DNA from: Minisyncoccota bacterium
GTDB lineage: Bacteria; Patescibacteriota; Minisyncoccia; Phycocordibacterales; JAQTLZ01
NCBI GenBank assembly: GCA_028710915.1
Contig: JAQTTF010000002.1
Span: 1 to 49,297, forward strand
DNA length: 49,297 nt
Reading direction: 5' to 3'
How positions within the stretch are numbered: position 1 is the first letter of the stretch; each line of letters opens with the position of its first letter. Positions 16,397 through 24,017 of this stretch are shown here, one piece after another. A program made the translations under genes and the position numbers. The notes below the pieces were generated by a model. It made no database searches. It saw nothing but the letters and a program-made list of their open reading frames with translations, and had not been told where the DNA came from.

Positions 16397-17758
16397 GTGT
16401 CTGTAACAAAGACAATCCTTTTTCTTTTTGTAACAGTCTTCCTGGTTTCGGGAGTTTTTATTGCGTATCCGCATTTTGCTAAGGCAGATTTAACTGCAGA
16501 CGCAGTGCAGAAGCGTGAAGATGCACTTAAGGCACAGCTTGCGGAGCTTACAGCAGAGATAGCTCAAAAACAGGCGCTTCTTGACGCCAAGCACGGGGAA
16601 TCAGCATCTCTTCAGAGAGACATCGCACTTCTCAATGGAAAAATCGATAAAGCCAAGTTGAGCATAAAAGCGAGCGATCTTATTTTGGAGCAATTAAGCA
16701 ATGATATCGGGATCAAATCGCAGACAATATCTACTCTCGAAGATCGAATAGCAAAAAATAAAGAATCACTCGCTGATCTTTTGCGAAAAACAAATCAGAC
16801 AGAAAATAATTCTCTCGTTGAAATGATCTTGAATGATCAATCAATTTCGGACTTTGTGTCAGACCTCGATTCGTTTGATTCCATTAAGAGTTCTCTTCGA
16901 GATCTCTATTTCCAGATAACTGATCAAAAACAAACAACCGAAACGGAAAAGCAGTCGCTTGAGGAAAAAAGCAAGGAGGAGGCAGATGCGAAGGCTATTC
17001 TTGAGGAACAGAAAGCGCAGGTCGAGCTGAACCAAAAGGCAAAAAATGATCTCTTAACCGTCACGAAATCGCAAGAACAGAATTATGCTTTAGCTGTGGC
17101 GCAGAGACAGAAACAAGCGGCTGCAATACGGGCGGCACTTTTCCAACTTCAGGGTACTGCGGCAATTCCATTCGGCACTGCTCTTGAATATGCAAACTTT
17201 GTATCCCAAAAGACCGGGGTTCGGCCCGCATTTCTACTTGCAATCCTTACCCAAGAAACAAATCTCGGGCAGAATGTGGGGACTTGTAATAGGCCAGGGG
17301 ACCCTCCCTCGAAACAGTGGAAAGCGATTATGCCCGGACCAGGAGATAAATCAAGCAGAGATGACGAATCGGCTTATTTGAGTATAACTTCGAAGCTTGG
17401 CCTCGATCCCGATAGTATGCCGCTCTCGTGTCCATGGAAAGGAGGGTGGGGAGGAGCGATGGGACCAGCACAATTTATTCCGACCACGTGGCTCGCTTTT
17501 GCGGGAAGGATCGCTCCGCTTCTTGGTGTTGATACGCCAAATCCATGGGCGCCGAAGGACGCGTTTATGGCCTCGGGAATTTATCTTGCTGATTTGGGAG
17601 CGAATAAGGGAGGTTTCAGCGCAGAAAATGTCGCTGCTCTCAAGTACTACGCTGGAAGTAATTGGTATAAAAAAGCGAATGCTTTTTACGGCACTCAAGT
17701 TATGGCGAAAGCATTAAGTATCCAGACGACGATGATTGATCCTCTGCAGAATCTCTAA
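16397..17758 (+). CDS. Secreted coiled-coil protein with lytic transglycosylase domain
   Basis: 453 aa, GTG start. A signal peptide or anchor (about residues 5-30, ending FAKA) leads into a long coiled coil (33-125 and 165-245) like the N-terminal halves of CwlO/EnvC-type cell-wall proteins. The C-terminal part (about 255-440) is an SLT/MltB-like transglycosylase. The likely catalytic Glu287 is in LAILTQETNLG, followed by GAMGPAQFIPTTW (353-365) and the late ALKYYAGSNWY. It probably cleaves peptidoglycan glycan strands outside the membrane during growth or division. Cysteines at 297 and 345 bracket an insertion and may form a disulfide. It stands alone between convergent and divergent neighbours. 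Confidence 0.8.
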   Translation: MSVTKTILFLFVTVFLVSGVFIAYPHFAKADLTADAVQKREDALKAQLAELTAEIAQKQALLDAKHGESASLQRDIALLNGKIDKAKLSIKASDLILEQLSNDIGIKSQTISTLEDRIAKNKESLADLLRKTNQTENNSLVEMILNDQSISDFVSDLDSFDSIKSSLRDLYFQITDQKQTTETEKQSLEEKSKEEADAKAILEEQKAQVELNQKAKNDLLTVTKSQEQNYALAVAQRQKQAAAIRAALFQLQGTAAIPFGTALEYANFVSQKTGVRPAFLLAILTQETNLGQNVGTCNRPGDPPSKQWKAIMPGPGDKSSRDDESAYLSITSKLGLDPDSMPLSCPWKGGWGGAMGPAQFIPTTWLAFAGRIAPLLGVDTPNPWAPKDAFMASGIYLADLGANKGGFSAENVAALKYYAGSNWYKKANAFYGTQVMAKALSIQTTMIDPLQNL

Positions 17759-17766
17759 TTTTTGGT

Positions 17767-17976
17767 TTACGATTTTTCGTGGAGGCCTATGCGATACATC
17801 CGGTCTCCGTCGCCAGTAATGAAAGTGAGATATTTTCCCTGTTCCGGGAAATTTGTCTGATCATCTCCCTCTGGTGAATGCGATGTATCTAGTTGTATGT
17901 TTATGCCGCTTCTATCCGACAAAGCGTCGCTAATTCTTCTTTTCGTTTCTTCGTCCGATTTGACATAGAAAGCCAC
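17767..17976 (-). CDS. Unknown 69-aa ORF, in frame with the preceding small gene
   Basis: Starts with GTG 12 nt after the stop of the 60-aa ORF above and in the same reading frame. The only thing separating the two is one TAA codon. The product begins MAFYVKSDEETKRRISDAL and is acidic and polar, without signal peptide or membrane helix. It may be a separate coupled gene (a weak GAGG lies just before the GTG) or the second half of a single protein of about 133 aa broken by a nonsense codon. No family recognised. Confidence 0.45.
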   Translation of the reverse strand: MAFYVKSDEETKRRISDALSDRSGINIQLDTSHSPEGDDQTNFPEQGKYLTFITGDGDRMYRIGLHEKS

Positions 17977-17988
17977 CAGCGCCTCTGT

Positions 17989-18171
17989 TTAAGTACCCAA
18001 TTTCGGCTGTTCGATAAGTAATCTTTCAAAATCAGGGACCTTTCGATAAAGCATTTCCATAAGTTCTTTTGTTGTTGTAGGCGGTTGTTCCAAAATAATT
18101 GTCGGCCGCTCATTTCGTGCCTCGATTTCAGTTTCTTCGTTTTGTCCTACATTTATTGATTCGGTATTCAT
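17989..18171 (-). CDS. Unknown 60-aa acidic protein (possibly the N-terminal half of an interrupted gene)
   Basis: Begins MNTESINVGQNEETEIEAR and ends IEQPKLGT before a TAA. It has a disordered acidic N-terminus, then a helix with KELMEMLYRKVPDFERLL. A very good promoter drives it: TTGCGG, 17 nt, TATAAT, then 7 nt to the ATG. That argues the start is real and the gene is expressed. Beyond the TAA the frame continues open for another 73 codons to 17767. Confidence 0.55.
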   Translation of the reverse strand: MNTESINVGQNEETEIEARNERPTIILEQPPTTTKELMEMLYRKVPDFERLLIEQPKLGT

Positions 18172-18178
18172 AGGTTTT

Positions 18179-18207
18179 ATTATATCTGAGGAACTTTGAC
18201 CCCGCAA
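18179..18207 (-). promoter_or_regulatory. Leaderless promoter of the 60-aa ORF
   Basis: On the minus strand: -35 TTGCGG (18207-18202), 17-nt spacer, -10 TATAAT (18184-18179), then 7 nt to the ATG at 18171. Confidence 0.7.
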
Positions 18208-18217
18208 AGATAGCTGT

Positions 18218-18246
18218 TTGCCAAGGAAAGTTAGTTCTGCTATAGT
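18218..18246 (+). promoter_or_regulatory. Near-leaderless promoter of rpmE
   Basis: -35 TTGCCA (18218-18223), 17-nt spacer, -10 TATAGT (18241-18246), then 9 nt to the rpmE ATG. It lies back to back with the promoter of the 60-aa ORF. Confidence 0.75.
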
Positions 18247-18255
18247 ATCCGAGCT

Positions 18256-18495
18256 ATGCAAAAAGAGATACATCCAACATATTTCCCAAATGCCAAAGTA
18301 AAATGCGCCTGTGGCAAAACCTATACTGTCGGCTCGACCCGAGAGGCTTTTGAAGTTGAAATCTGCTCTTCTTGCCATCCATTCTATTCTGGTTCAGAAA
18401 AAATCATCGACACTGCGGGACGAGTTGAGAAATTCAAGGCTCGAAAGGCAAAGGCGGGAGATACTACTAAGAAGGCAAAGACTTCAGCAAAATAA
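18256..18495 (+). CDS. rpmE: Ribosomal protein L31
   Basis: Large-subunit protein of 79 aa at the central protuberance. It begins MQKEIHPTYFPNAKVKCACG, the L31 signature. The Cys pattern CAC (residues 18-20) with CSSC marks the zinc-binding (C+) form. HPFYSG follows, and a Lys/Ala-rich tail extends the usual 66-70 aa length. It is transcribed from its own promoter and closed by a terminator at 18510. Confidence 0.93.
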   Translation: MQKEIHPTYFPNAKVKCACGKTYTVGSTREAFEVEICSSCHPFYSGSEKIIDTAGRVEKFKARKAKAGDTTKKAKTSAK

Positions 18496-18509
18496 CTCGA
18501 TACAAAACG

Positions 18510-18545
18510 AAAAAATCCGACGGCTGTTTTGGCCGCGGATTTTTT
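18510..18545 (+). terminator. Intrinsic terminator after rpmE
   Basis: AAAAAATCCG plus CGGC pairs with GCCG plus CGGATTTTTT around a 7-nt loop, with one bulged A (18520). The T-run closes the stem. The prfA -10 follows 14 nt later. Confidence 0.8.
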
Positions 18546-18558
18546 CTTATCTTTAAGG

Positions 18559-18564
18559 TAAAAT
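18559..18564 (+). promoter_or_regulatory. -10 element of prfA (leaderless)
   Basis: TAAAAT ends 7 nt before the prfA ATG. The -35 region falls in the rpmE terminator and is not well conserved. Confidence 0.55.
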
Positions 18565-18571
18565 TACGACT

Positions 18572-19540
18572 ATGGATTTAAAAATCTACAAAGAAAATCA
18601 CAAAACAAGCTTTCTTGCTTCTGAATATGAACGTCTAGATCGTGAAGAGGCGGGACTTTTGGCTATGATCGAAAAAGATCCTTCTTATAAAGATCTCGCA
18701 GAAGATGATTTGAAAGGCATGCGAGAACAGAAAGAGAATCTTTTGAAACAGATGAATGAAATTTTGGAAGGGGACAAAGCCGAAGAAGAATTTCCGAATG
18801 AAGTTGTTCTTGAAATCCGTGCCGGAGCGGGAGGGGATGAAGCCGCGCTTTTTGCCGAGGAATTGTCTCGAATGTATGGAAAATATGCAGAGTCTCGAAA
18901 CTGGTCATTTCTTCCACTCGATGAGTCTCAAAGCGCGCTTGGTGGCTACAAAGAAGCTACATTTGAAATGCGAGGAAAAGAAGTCTACAAAACCATGCGA
19001 TTTGAGACTGGAGTGCACCGAGTTCAGCGTGTTCCTGCAACCGAAAAAATGGGACGCGTACATACCTCAACCATTTCCGTCGCGGTACTTCCAATTCGTA
19101 AGAAATCAACGGTCGTGATTAATCCTACCGATATTGAAATGGAATTTTCCAAATCTGGCGGGAAGGGAGGCCAGAACGTGAATAAAGTGGAGACCGCAGT
19201 GCGACTCGTTCATAAGCCGACAGGGCTTGAAGTGAAATGTACGAATGAACGAAGTCAGGGACGAAACCGAGAAAAAGCGATGTCGATGCTTATTGCCAAG
19301 CTCGAAATGCTTCAGGAAGAACAGGATGCGAAAAAATACTCGGCAAATCGTAAAAATCAGATCGGAACAGCCGACCGTTCCGAGAAAATCCGCACTTATA
19401 ATTTTCCGCAAAATCGTATTACCGACCATCGCCTAAAGAAGTCCTGGTACAGCTTGGAAAAGATAATGACGGGCGAATTTGAACCGATTGCTGAGGCTAT
19501 GATTAAGGGTGAAATTGGAAATGAGGAGGAGGGGGAGTAA
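18572..19540 (+). CDS. prfA: Peptide chain release factor 1
   Basis: Class I release factor that recognises UAA and UAG and hydrolyses peptidyl-tRNA. The 322 aa protein has the RF1 codon-recognition tripeptide PAT (residues 155-157, in RVPATEKMGRVHTS) and the catalytic GGQ (199-201, in SGGKGGQNVNKVETA). It is shorter than the usual 350-360 aa because the N-terminal helical domain is trimmed. It leads a translation cluster with rpsB and tsf downstream, although each has its own leaderless promoter. Confidence 0.95.
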   Translation: MDLKIYKENHKTSFLASEYERLDREEAGLLAMIEKDPSYKDLAEDDLKGMREQKENLLKQMNEILEGDKAEEEFPNEVVLEIRAGAGGDEAALFAEELSRMYGKYAESRNWSFLPLDESQSALGGYKEATFEMRGKEVYKTMRFETGVHRVQRVPATEKMGRVHTSTISVAVLPIRKKSTVVINPTDIEMEFSKSGGKGGQNVNKVETAVRLVHKPTGLEVKCTNERSQGRNREKAMSMLIAKLEMLQEEQDAKKYSANRKNQIGTADRSEKIRTYNFPQNRITDHRLKKSWYSLEKIMTGEFEPIAEAMIKGEIGNEEEGE

Positions 19541-19541
19541 T

Positions 19542-19570
19542 TTGCATTCTTCATCTCAATCTGCTAGACT
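19542..19570 (+). promoter_or_regulatory. Leaderless promoter of rpsB
   Basis: -35 TTGCAT (19542-19547), 17-nt spacer, -10 TAGACT (19565-19570), then 8 nt to the ATG at 19579. Confidence 0.72.
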
Positions 19571-19578
19571 TTTCCTCC

Positions 19579-20298
19579 ATGACAGGCGTTATGAATGACA
19601 CCAAAAACAGTGCAGTAATCGAGGGTCTTTTCAAGGCTGGCGCTCATTTTGCCTACTCAAAGTCACGACGACACCCATCCGTAAAATCCTATATTTTCGG
19701 GGCTAAAAACAAGGTTGAAATCTTCGATCTTGAAAAAACAGCTGAACTTTTGGAGAAAGCAAAGGCTTTTGTAAAACAACTTGGAAGTGAAGGAAAACAG
19801 ATCTTTTTTGTCGGTGGAAAGCCGGAATCTCGAGATGTTATGAAAAACGGCGCGATCTCGATCGGAATGCCATATGTTGCTGGACGATGGATCGGAGGTT
19901 CGCTTACAAACTTTGGCCAGATCCGAGGACGAATCGACAAGATGCTTAAGCTTATGGACCAACGAGAAAAAGGAGAGCTTGCAAAATATACAAAGAAAGA
20001 ACGGCTTCTTATCGATCGAGAAATTGCAAAATTGAATCTCTTTTTCTCCGGAATGGTGCTCCTCAAGGGAATGCCACAGGCTGTTTTTGTAATTGATCCT
20101 CGAAAGGAAAAAATTGCCGTAGATGAAGCAAAAAAAATGAATATTCCTGTTATCGCGCTTCTTGGTTCTGACTGCGATATTTCTGAAGTTGACCACGCTA
20201 TCGTCGGCAATGACGCATCGCTGGGAAGCATCAAATTCTTTGTAGACCAGCTTGTGAAGGCCTACCAAGAAGGAAAATCTTCGGCTAAGACTGCTTAA
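19579..20298 (+). CDS. rpsB: Ribosomal protein S2
   Basis: Small-subunit protein of 239 aa. Signatures include GLFKAGAHFAYSKSRRHP near the start, GRWIGGSLTNFGQI in the middle and FVIDPRKEKIAVDEAKKMNIPVIALLGSDCD towards the end. The start at 19579 agrees with a -10 ending 8 nt before; the ATG 12 nt further on is the alternative. It is followed, as in most bacteria, by tsf. Confidence 0.96.
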   Translation: MTGVMNDTKNSAVIEGLFKAGAHFAYSKSRRHPSVKSYIFGAKNKVEIFDLEKTAELLEKAKAFVKQLGSEGKQIFFVGGKPESRDVMKNGAISIGMPYVAGRWIGGSLTNFGQIRGRIDKMLKLMDQREKGELAKYTKKERLLIDREIAKLNLFFSGMVLLKGMPQAVFVIDPRKEKIAVDEAKKMNIPVIALLGSDCDISEVDHAIVGNDASLGSIKFFVDQLVKAYQEGKSSAKTA

Positions 20299-20334
20299 TA
20301 GCTTCTCTAAAGGACTCTGTTCTTTGAGATTTTT

Positions 20335-20340
20335 TATAGT
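20335..20340 (+). promoter_or_regulatory. -10 element of tsf (leaderless)
   Basis: TATAGT in the rpsB-tsf gap, ending 8 nt before the tsf ATG. No clear -35. Confidence 0.5.
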
Positions 20341-20348
20341 TTTTTATC

Positions 20349-20936
20349 ATGATCACCACTGAACAAATCAAAGCGCTTCGAGATGAAACAGGAATTTCTA
20401 TTATGCAATGCCGAAAGGCTCTTGAAGAAGCGGGAGGAGACAAAGAAAAAGCTCTTATTATCCTTAAGAAAAGAGGGGGCGATATCGCAGCCAAGAAAGC
20501 AGATCGAAGCCTTGGAGCAAGTATTATTTCCTCTTATGTTCATGGAACAGGAAAAGTCGGCGCTCTTGTCGAACTTTCTTGTGAGACAGATTTCGTAGCA
20601 AAAAATGAGGAGTTTAAGACGCTTGCCTATGATATTGCCATGCATGTTGCCGCGATGAATCCAGAATTTCTGAAAAAAGAGGATATTTCAGAGGAGATGA
20701 AAAAGAAAGCGACTGAAATTTTTGAAAAAGAAATTGTCGGAAAGCCGAAAGATATGCAGGCAAAAATTCTCGAAGGAAAAATCAATGCTTATTTTAAAGA
20801 CAAGATTCTTCTCGAACAGCCATTTATAAAGAATCCCGAAATTACCATTGGCGGGCTTGTACAAGCCGCAATTCAGAAGTTTGGCGAGAAAACCGAGGTC
20901 ATGCGTTTTGTGCGATTTGGTTCTCTTGAGAAATAA
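20349..20936 (+). CDS. tsf: Translation elongation factor Ts (short form)
   Basis: Guanine nucleotide exchange factor for EF-Tu. At 195 aa it matches the short EF-Ts type rather than the E. coli length of about 283. The N-terminal UBA-like domain (ALRDETGISIMQCRKALEEAGGD) is intact, and the EF-Tu contact motif CETDFVAKN is present. One of the two core dimerisation repeats seems missing, as in other short EF-Ts proteins. Confidence 0.95.
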   Translation: MITTEQIKALRDETGISIMQCRKALEEAGGDKEKALIILKKRGGDIAAKKADRSLGASIISSYVHGTGKVGALVELSCETDFVAKNEEFKTLAYDIAMHVAAMNPEFLKKEDISEEMKKKATEIFEKEIVGKPKDMQAKILEGKINAYFKDKILLEQPFIKNPEITIGGLVQAAIQKFGEKTEVMRFVRFGSLEK

Positions 20937-20944
20937 AATTATCT

Positions 20945-21331
20945 ATGCTCTTTCCGCTCACATCTTTTGTCCTTTCATTTGTGTGCATCGCGATCCTTGT
21001 CGGTCACAAGCTTTTTGAAATGTCTAAGCGTGAGACGGTCTTCTCAAAAATGAGAGGAAAAGTTGATGCGGTAGTTTTGGAAAATATTTCGATTATGAAA
21101 AACCATGCTCAAGTGCTTGAGCAGGGGACAATCAGGAAATTTTTTAAGATCTTTTTTGTTTCTGTCGCAGAAGCTTTTGTCCATATAAATAAGAGCATTT
21201 CGGAGAAGTGGAATCATTTCTTTCATTCTTTAAAGACGGGCGCGGTAAAGAAGAGTGACGGAGAAGTTTCCTTGTTTTTGAAAGATATTTCTCGTGACAA
21301 GAAAGGTGGCGGAGGAGAGAAAAAAATGTAG
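20945..21331 (+). CDS. Unknown 128-aa protein with N-terminal membrane helix
   Basis: One hydrophobic helix at residues 2-22 (PLTSFVLSFVCIAILVG), then a basic amphipathic cytosolic part with a second weak hydrophobic stretch (KFFKIFFVSVAEAFV) and a Gly/Lys-rich end. It starts 8 nt after the tsf stop, so it is probably cotranscribed. No family recognised. Confidence 0.5.
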   Translation: MLFPLTSFVLSFVCIAILVGHKLFEMSKRETVFSKMRGKVDAVVLENISIMKNHAQVLEQGTIRKFFKIFFVSVAEAFVHINKSISEKWNHFFHSLKTGAVKKSDGEVSLFLKDISRDKKGGGGEKKM

Positions 21332-21369
21332 AATGGAGGTTGTTCTCGTAAGAAATATATAAGTTTTGT

Positions 21370-21375
21370 TACAAT
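21370..21375 (+). promoter_or_regulatory. -10 element before tRNA-Thr
   Basis: TACAAT about 68 nt before the tRNA. No well-placed -35 is seen. The intervening leader contains two hairpins (21393-21415 and 21422-21442). Confidence 0.35.
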
Positions 21376-21392
21376 TTGTTCGTGCCTGGTCT

Positions 21393-21442
21393 CAGATTCC
21401 CTCACGGGAAGTCTGATGCACGAAATTTGTGTGGCAAATTTC
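21393..21442. repeat. Two-hairpin element abutting tRNA-Thr, related to the 47.7/48.3 kb repeats
   Basis: On the minus strand: an 8-bp stem GAAATTTG/CAAATTTC with loop CCACA (21442-21422), a 6-nt linker, then a 9-bp stem with one unpaired base (21415-21393; CAGA and TTCCC pairing with GGGAA and TCTG). The layout and CCACA loop are those of the 64-bp repeats at 47741 and 48326, but the stem sequences differ by paired changes. The first stem ends exactly one base before the tRNA. Confidence 0.55.
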
Positions 21443-21518
21443 GCCGGCATAGCTCAGTTGGTAGAGCGCCACTTTTGTAAAGTGGATGTCCGGGGTTCGA
21501 ACCCTCGTGCCGGCTCCA
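21443..21518 (+). tRNA. tRNA-Thr (anticodon TGT), CCA encoded
   Basis: Cloverleaf read by eye. The acceptor stem GCCGGCA pairs with TGCCGGC (21508-21514). The D-arm is TAGCTCAGTTGGTAGAGC. The anticodon stem CCACT/AGTGG surrounds loop TTTGTAA with anticodon TGT at 21476-21478. The T-arm contains GGTTCGAACC. The discriminator base is T21515 and CCA is encoded at 21516-21518. It lies 25 nt upstream of a glycosyltransferase gene and may share its transcript. Confidence 0.96.
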
Positions 21519-21543
21519 AAATAATTTCTCATTTTCTGTTTTT

Positions 21544-23103
21544 ATGGACTACACTCGAACACCCTACTACACAGCAGGACAAGCAAAGGATCTTTCGGGG
21601 AAAGATTTTTGGCTCTACCGCTTTTTTGAAATTCTTCCCGGATTTTTGGCATGGGCAACTCTTTTAGGAGCTCTCGTCCTATCATATCTCGCTCCATTTT
21701 ACGCGGCGTTTTTTATTATTGCCTTTAATCTTTATTGGGTTTTAAAAAGCGGATATCTATCTTTGCATCTTTGGCAAAACTGGAAGCACTTGAAGACATC
21801 GCTCTCGATGGACTGGCTCGAGATGTTGTCTCCCTTTAAATATACCCGGATTGTTCATCTGGTTATTTTGCCTTTCTATAAAGAATCTTTTGAAATTGTC
21901 GAGACAAATATAAAATCGCTTCTTTCCGCCCGCGGGAATAAAAAGAAAATGGCGGTTGTGCTTGCCGTCGAAGCTCGCGCGGGAAACAGCGCTCTCGAAA
22001 TTACTGAAAAAATCAGAGCTCCCTATGGAAGGGAATTTGGTTTTTTTATCGTAACAGTTCACCCGAGCGGAATTCTTGGAGAGATGGATGGGAAAGGCTC
22101 TAACATCGCGTATGCTGCTGAAGAGGCGCGCAAACGCATTCTCGATGCGAATGGAATTCAGTATGAAGATGTTCTTGTTTCTGCATTCGACATCGACACG
22201 ATTGTCTATCCAGATTATTTCCTCTGTCTCATGTGGCATTTTCTTACCACAGAAGACAGGCTGCATGCTTCTTATCAGCCAGTCCCTTTTTATAATAATA
22301 ATATGTGGCAAGCCCCCGCCTTATCTCGTGTAGTGGCGACTTCGGGGAGTCTCTGGCAGATGATTCAGCAGGAAAGACCGGAGCGTCTCACTACATTTTC
22401 TTCACACTCCATGCCTTTTATGGCTCTTCGAGAAGTGGGCTACTGGCAGAAAAATATTGTGTCAGAGGATTCGCGTATTTTCTGGAACGCTTTTCTTGCG
22501 TATGACGGCAATTATAAAGTCGTGCCGATTTCGTATCCGCTTTCCATGGATGCAAATCTCGCGCCAAAATTTTGGGAGACTTTGAAAAATGTTTATAAAC
22601 AACAGCGCCGATGGAGTTGGGGAGTCGAGAATCTTCCATATATTCTTACTGGTTTTATAAAAAATCCTCGCATACCGCTTCCGAAAAAAATAAAAATCAC
22701 GCTCCTTGAGCTTGAACGCGCATGGTCGCTTGCGACAAATCCAATTCTCCTCTTTCTTTTCACATGGACGCCGATTCTTCTCGGAGGAAGGCTTTTTAAT
22801 AGCACTTTGCTCTCGTATAATCTTCCGGTCGTTTCAAGAGACTTGACCCTTCTCGGAATTCTCGGAATTTTACTTTCTGCAATTATTTCAATATCATTTT
22901 TACCTCCAGCTCCTAATAGCAGTTCGACAAGGGCTAAGTCCATTATGTTTCTTCAGTGGGTGTTTGTTCCTATCACGCTTCTTGTTTTCGGCTCAATTCC
23001 TGCCCTTGAATCTCAGACAAGACTGATGCTTAGCGGCAGATTCCGTCTCGGCTATTGGGTCACTCCCAAACATAGAAAAACCGGGCAAATTTTATCGCTG
23101 TAA
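21544..23103 (+). CDS. Processive family 2 glycosyltransferase (cellulose-synthase-like), membrane-bound
   Basis: 519 aa. Two N-terminal helices (about residues 38-75), a cytosolic catalytic domain (about 110-375), and several C-terminal helices. Catalytic motifs are AFDIDT (a DxD at about residue 218), SEDSRIFWN, and QQRRWSWG, the Q(Q/R)xRW motif that marks processive polymerising enzymes. GKGSNIAYA is also typical. It probably builds or exports a surface polysaccharide from nucleotide sugars. Its ATG lies 25 nt after the tRNA CCA end with no separate promoter seen, so cotranscription with tRNA-Thr is possible. Confidence 0.82.
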   Translation: MDYTRTPYYTAGQAKDLSGKDFWLYRFFEILPGFLAWATLLGALVLSYLAPFYAAFFIIAFNLYWVLKSGYLSLHLWQNWKHLKTSLSMDWLEMLSPFKYTRIVHLVILPFYKESFEIVETNIKSLLSARGNKKKMAVVLAVEARAGNSALEITEKIRAPYGREFGFFIVTVHPSGILGEMDGKGSNIAYAAEEARKRILDANGIQYEDVLVSAFDIDTIVYPDYFLCLMWHFLTTEDRLHASYQPVPFYNNNMWQAPALSRVVATSGSLWQMIQQERPERLTTFSSHSMPFMALREVGYWQKNIVSEDSRIFWNAFLAYDGNYKVVPISYPLSMDANLAPKFWETLKNVYKQQRRWSWGVENLPYILTGFIKNPRIPLPKKIKITLLELERAWSLATNPILLFLFTWTPILLGGRLFNSTLLSYNLPVVSRDLTLLGILGILLSAIISISFLPPAPNSSSTRAKSIMFLQWVFVPITLLVFGSIPALESQTRLMLSGRFRLGYWVTPKHRKTGQILSL

Positions 23104-23120
23104 AAAAGGCTCATTTTGTG

Positions 23121-23126
23121 TATAAT
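23121..23126 (+). promoter_or_regulatory. -10 element of the PEGA-like gene
   Basis: TATAAT, 9 nt before the ATG at 23136, so a near-leaderless start is expected. The -35 is weak. Confidence 0.5.
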
Positions 23127-23135
23127 GTTGTCTAT

Positions 23136-24005
23136 ATGCAGCATATGTCACTTCTCAAAAGAAGGCTCTATTTCTATTCTTTTTGTCTTGTTTTTTTTAT
23201 AGTGATTCCGATACTTATTTTCTACGCAAACGGATATCGACTGACGAAAGACTGGCAAATTTCCGAAACGGGCGGAATTTATGTATACGCATCGGAGAGT
23301 TATGCGGATATTTCTCTTGATGGAGTAAAGAGGGCGCAGAGCGGGATTTTCCAGCGGGGAGTTCTTCTTGATGGTCTCAAAGCCGGCACATATGCTGTTA
23401 CTGTATCAAAAGATGGTTTTTTTTCTTGGAAAAAAGATCTTTCTGTGAAAAATGGGCTTGTGTCAGAAGGTCATCCATTTCTCATTTCTGATCATTTGGA
23501 AGTCGTCTCGATTCCTGAACTTGCTACGAGCACTCTCTCCACGAGTACCAAAGTGAAGAACCCTGATTATGCAGGTGCTTTACTCCTTTTTCAAAAACAG
23601 CCCTTAAAAGCAGGCGTCGCTACCACGACACCTTATGGGGATAATGCTCTCATAAATGGAAATCTTGTTGTTTCTGAAAAAGGGGACACCATTTATGCCC
23701 TCTGGCTTGGCGATACCAACTCAATGCCTTATTTTTTCTGTAACCAGGCTGTCTGCGATGCAAACACCAGCGCAACATCAACAATATACACGTATGCATT
23801 GCCGAAATCTCACATCGATTTTTTGCCTGGAAGAAATGATGTGATTCTCGTGTCTACTGCAGAGGGGATAGACGCTGTAGAACTCGACACGAAAGAGCCT
23901 CAAAATATTGTTTTGGTATATCCAACAAAAACGGCAGACTTTCGAGTTTCAAGTGGAGTTTTATATATAAAAGACGGTACGGAGATATCAAAGATAAATT
24001 TGTAA
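23136..24005 (+). CDS. Membrane-anchored PEGA-domain-like protein
   Basis: 289 aa from the ATG just after the -10 box; a longer frame would begin upstream of the promoter. An N-terminal helix (about residues 11-30) anchors an extracellular part. Residues about 45-105 resemble a PEGA domain: GGIYVYASESYADISLDG, then VLLDGLKAGTYAVTVSKDGF. The remainder looks like beta-propeller or beta-sandwich sequence without known motifs. PEGA proteins usually sit at the cell surface, but a specific role cannot be given. Confidence 0.6.
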   Translation: MQHMSLLKRRLYFYSFCLVFFIVIPILIFYANGYRLTKDWQISETGGIYVYASESYADISLDGVKRAQSGIFQRGVLLDGLKAGTYAVTVSKDGFFSWKKDLSVKNGLVSEGHPFLISDHLEVVSIPELATSTLSTSTKVKNPDYAGALLLFQKQPLKAGVATTTPYGDNALINGNLVVSEKGDTIYALWLGDTNSMPYFFCNQAVCDANTSATSTIYTYALPKSHIDFLPGRNDVILVSTAEGIDAVELDTKEPQNIVLVYPTKTADFRVSSGVLYIKDGTEISKINL

Positions 24006-24011
24006 TATAAT
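24006..24011 (+). promoter_or_regulatory. -10 element of pheS-fumC (leaderless)
   Basis: TATAAT ending 6 nt before the pheS ATG, just after the stop of the PEGA-like gene. Confidence 0.5.
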
Positions 24012-24017
24012 AGAGAT

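Noticed and set aside
21332..21442. The tRNA-Thr leader hairpins as a terminator of the preceding gene
   Set aside because: No T-run follows either stem on the plus strand, and the second stem runs straight into the tRNA.
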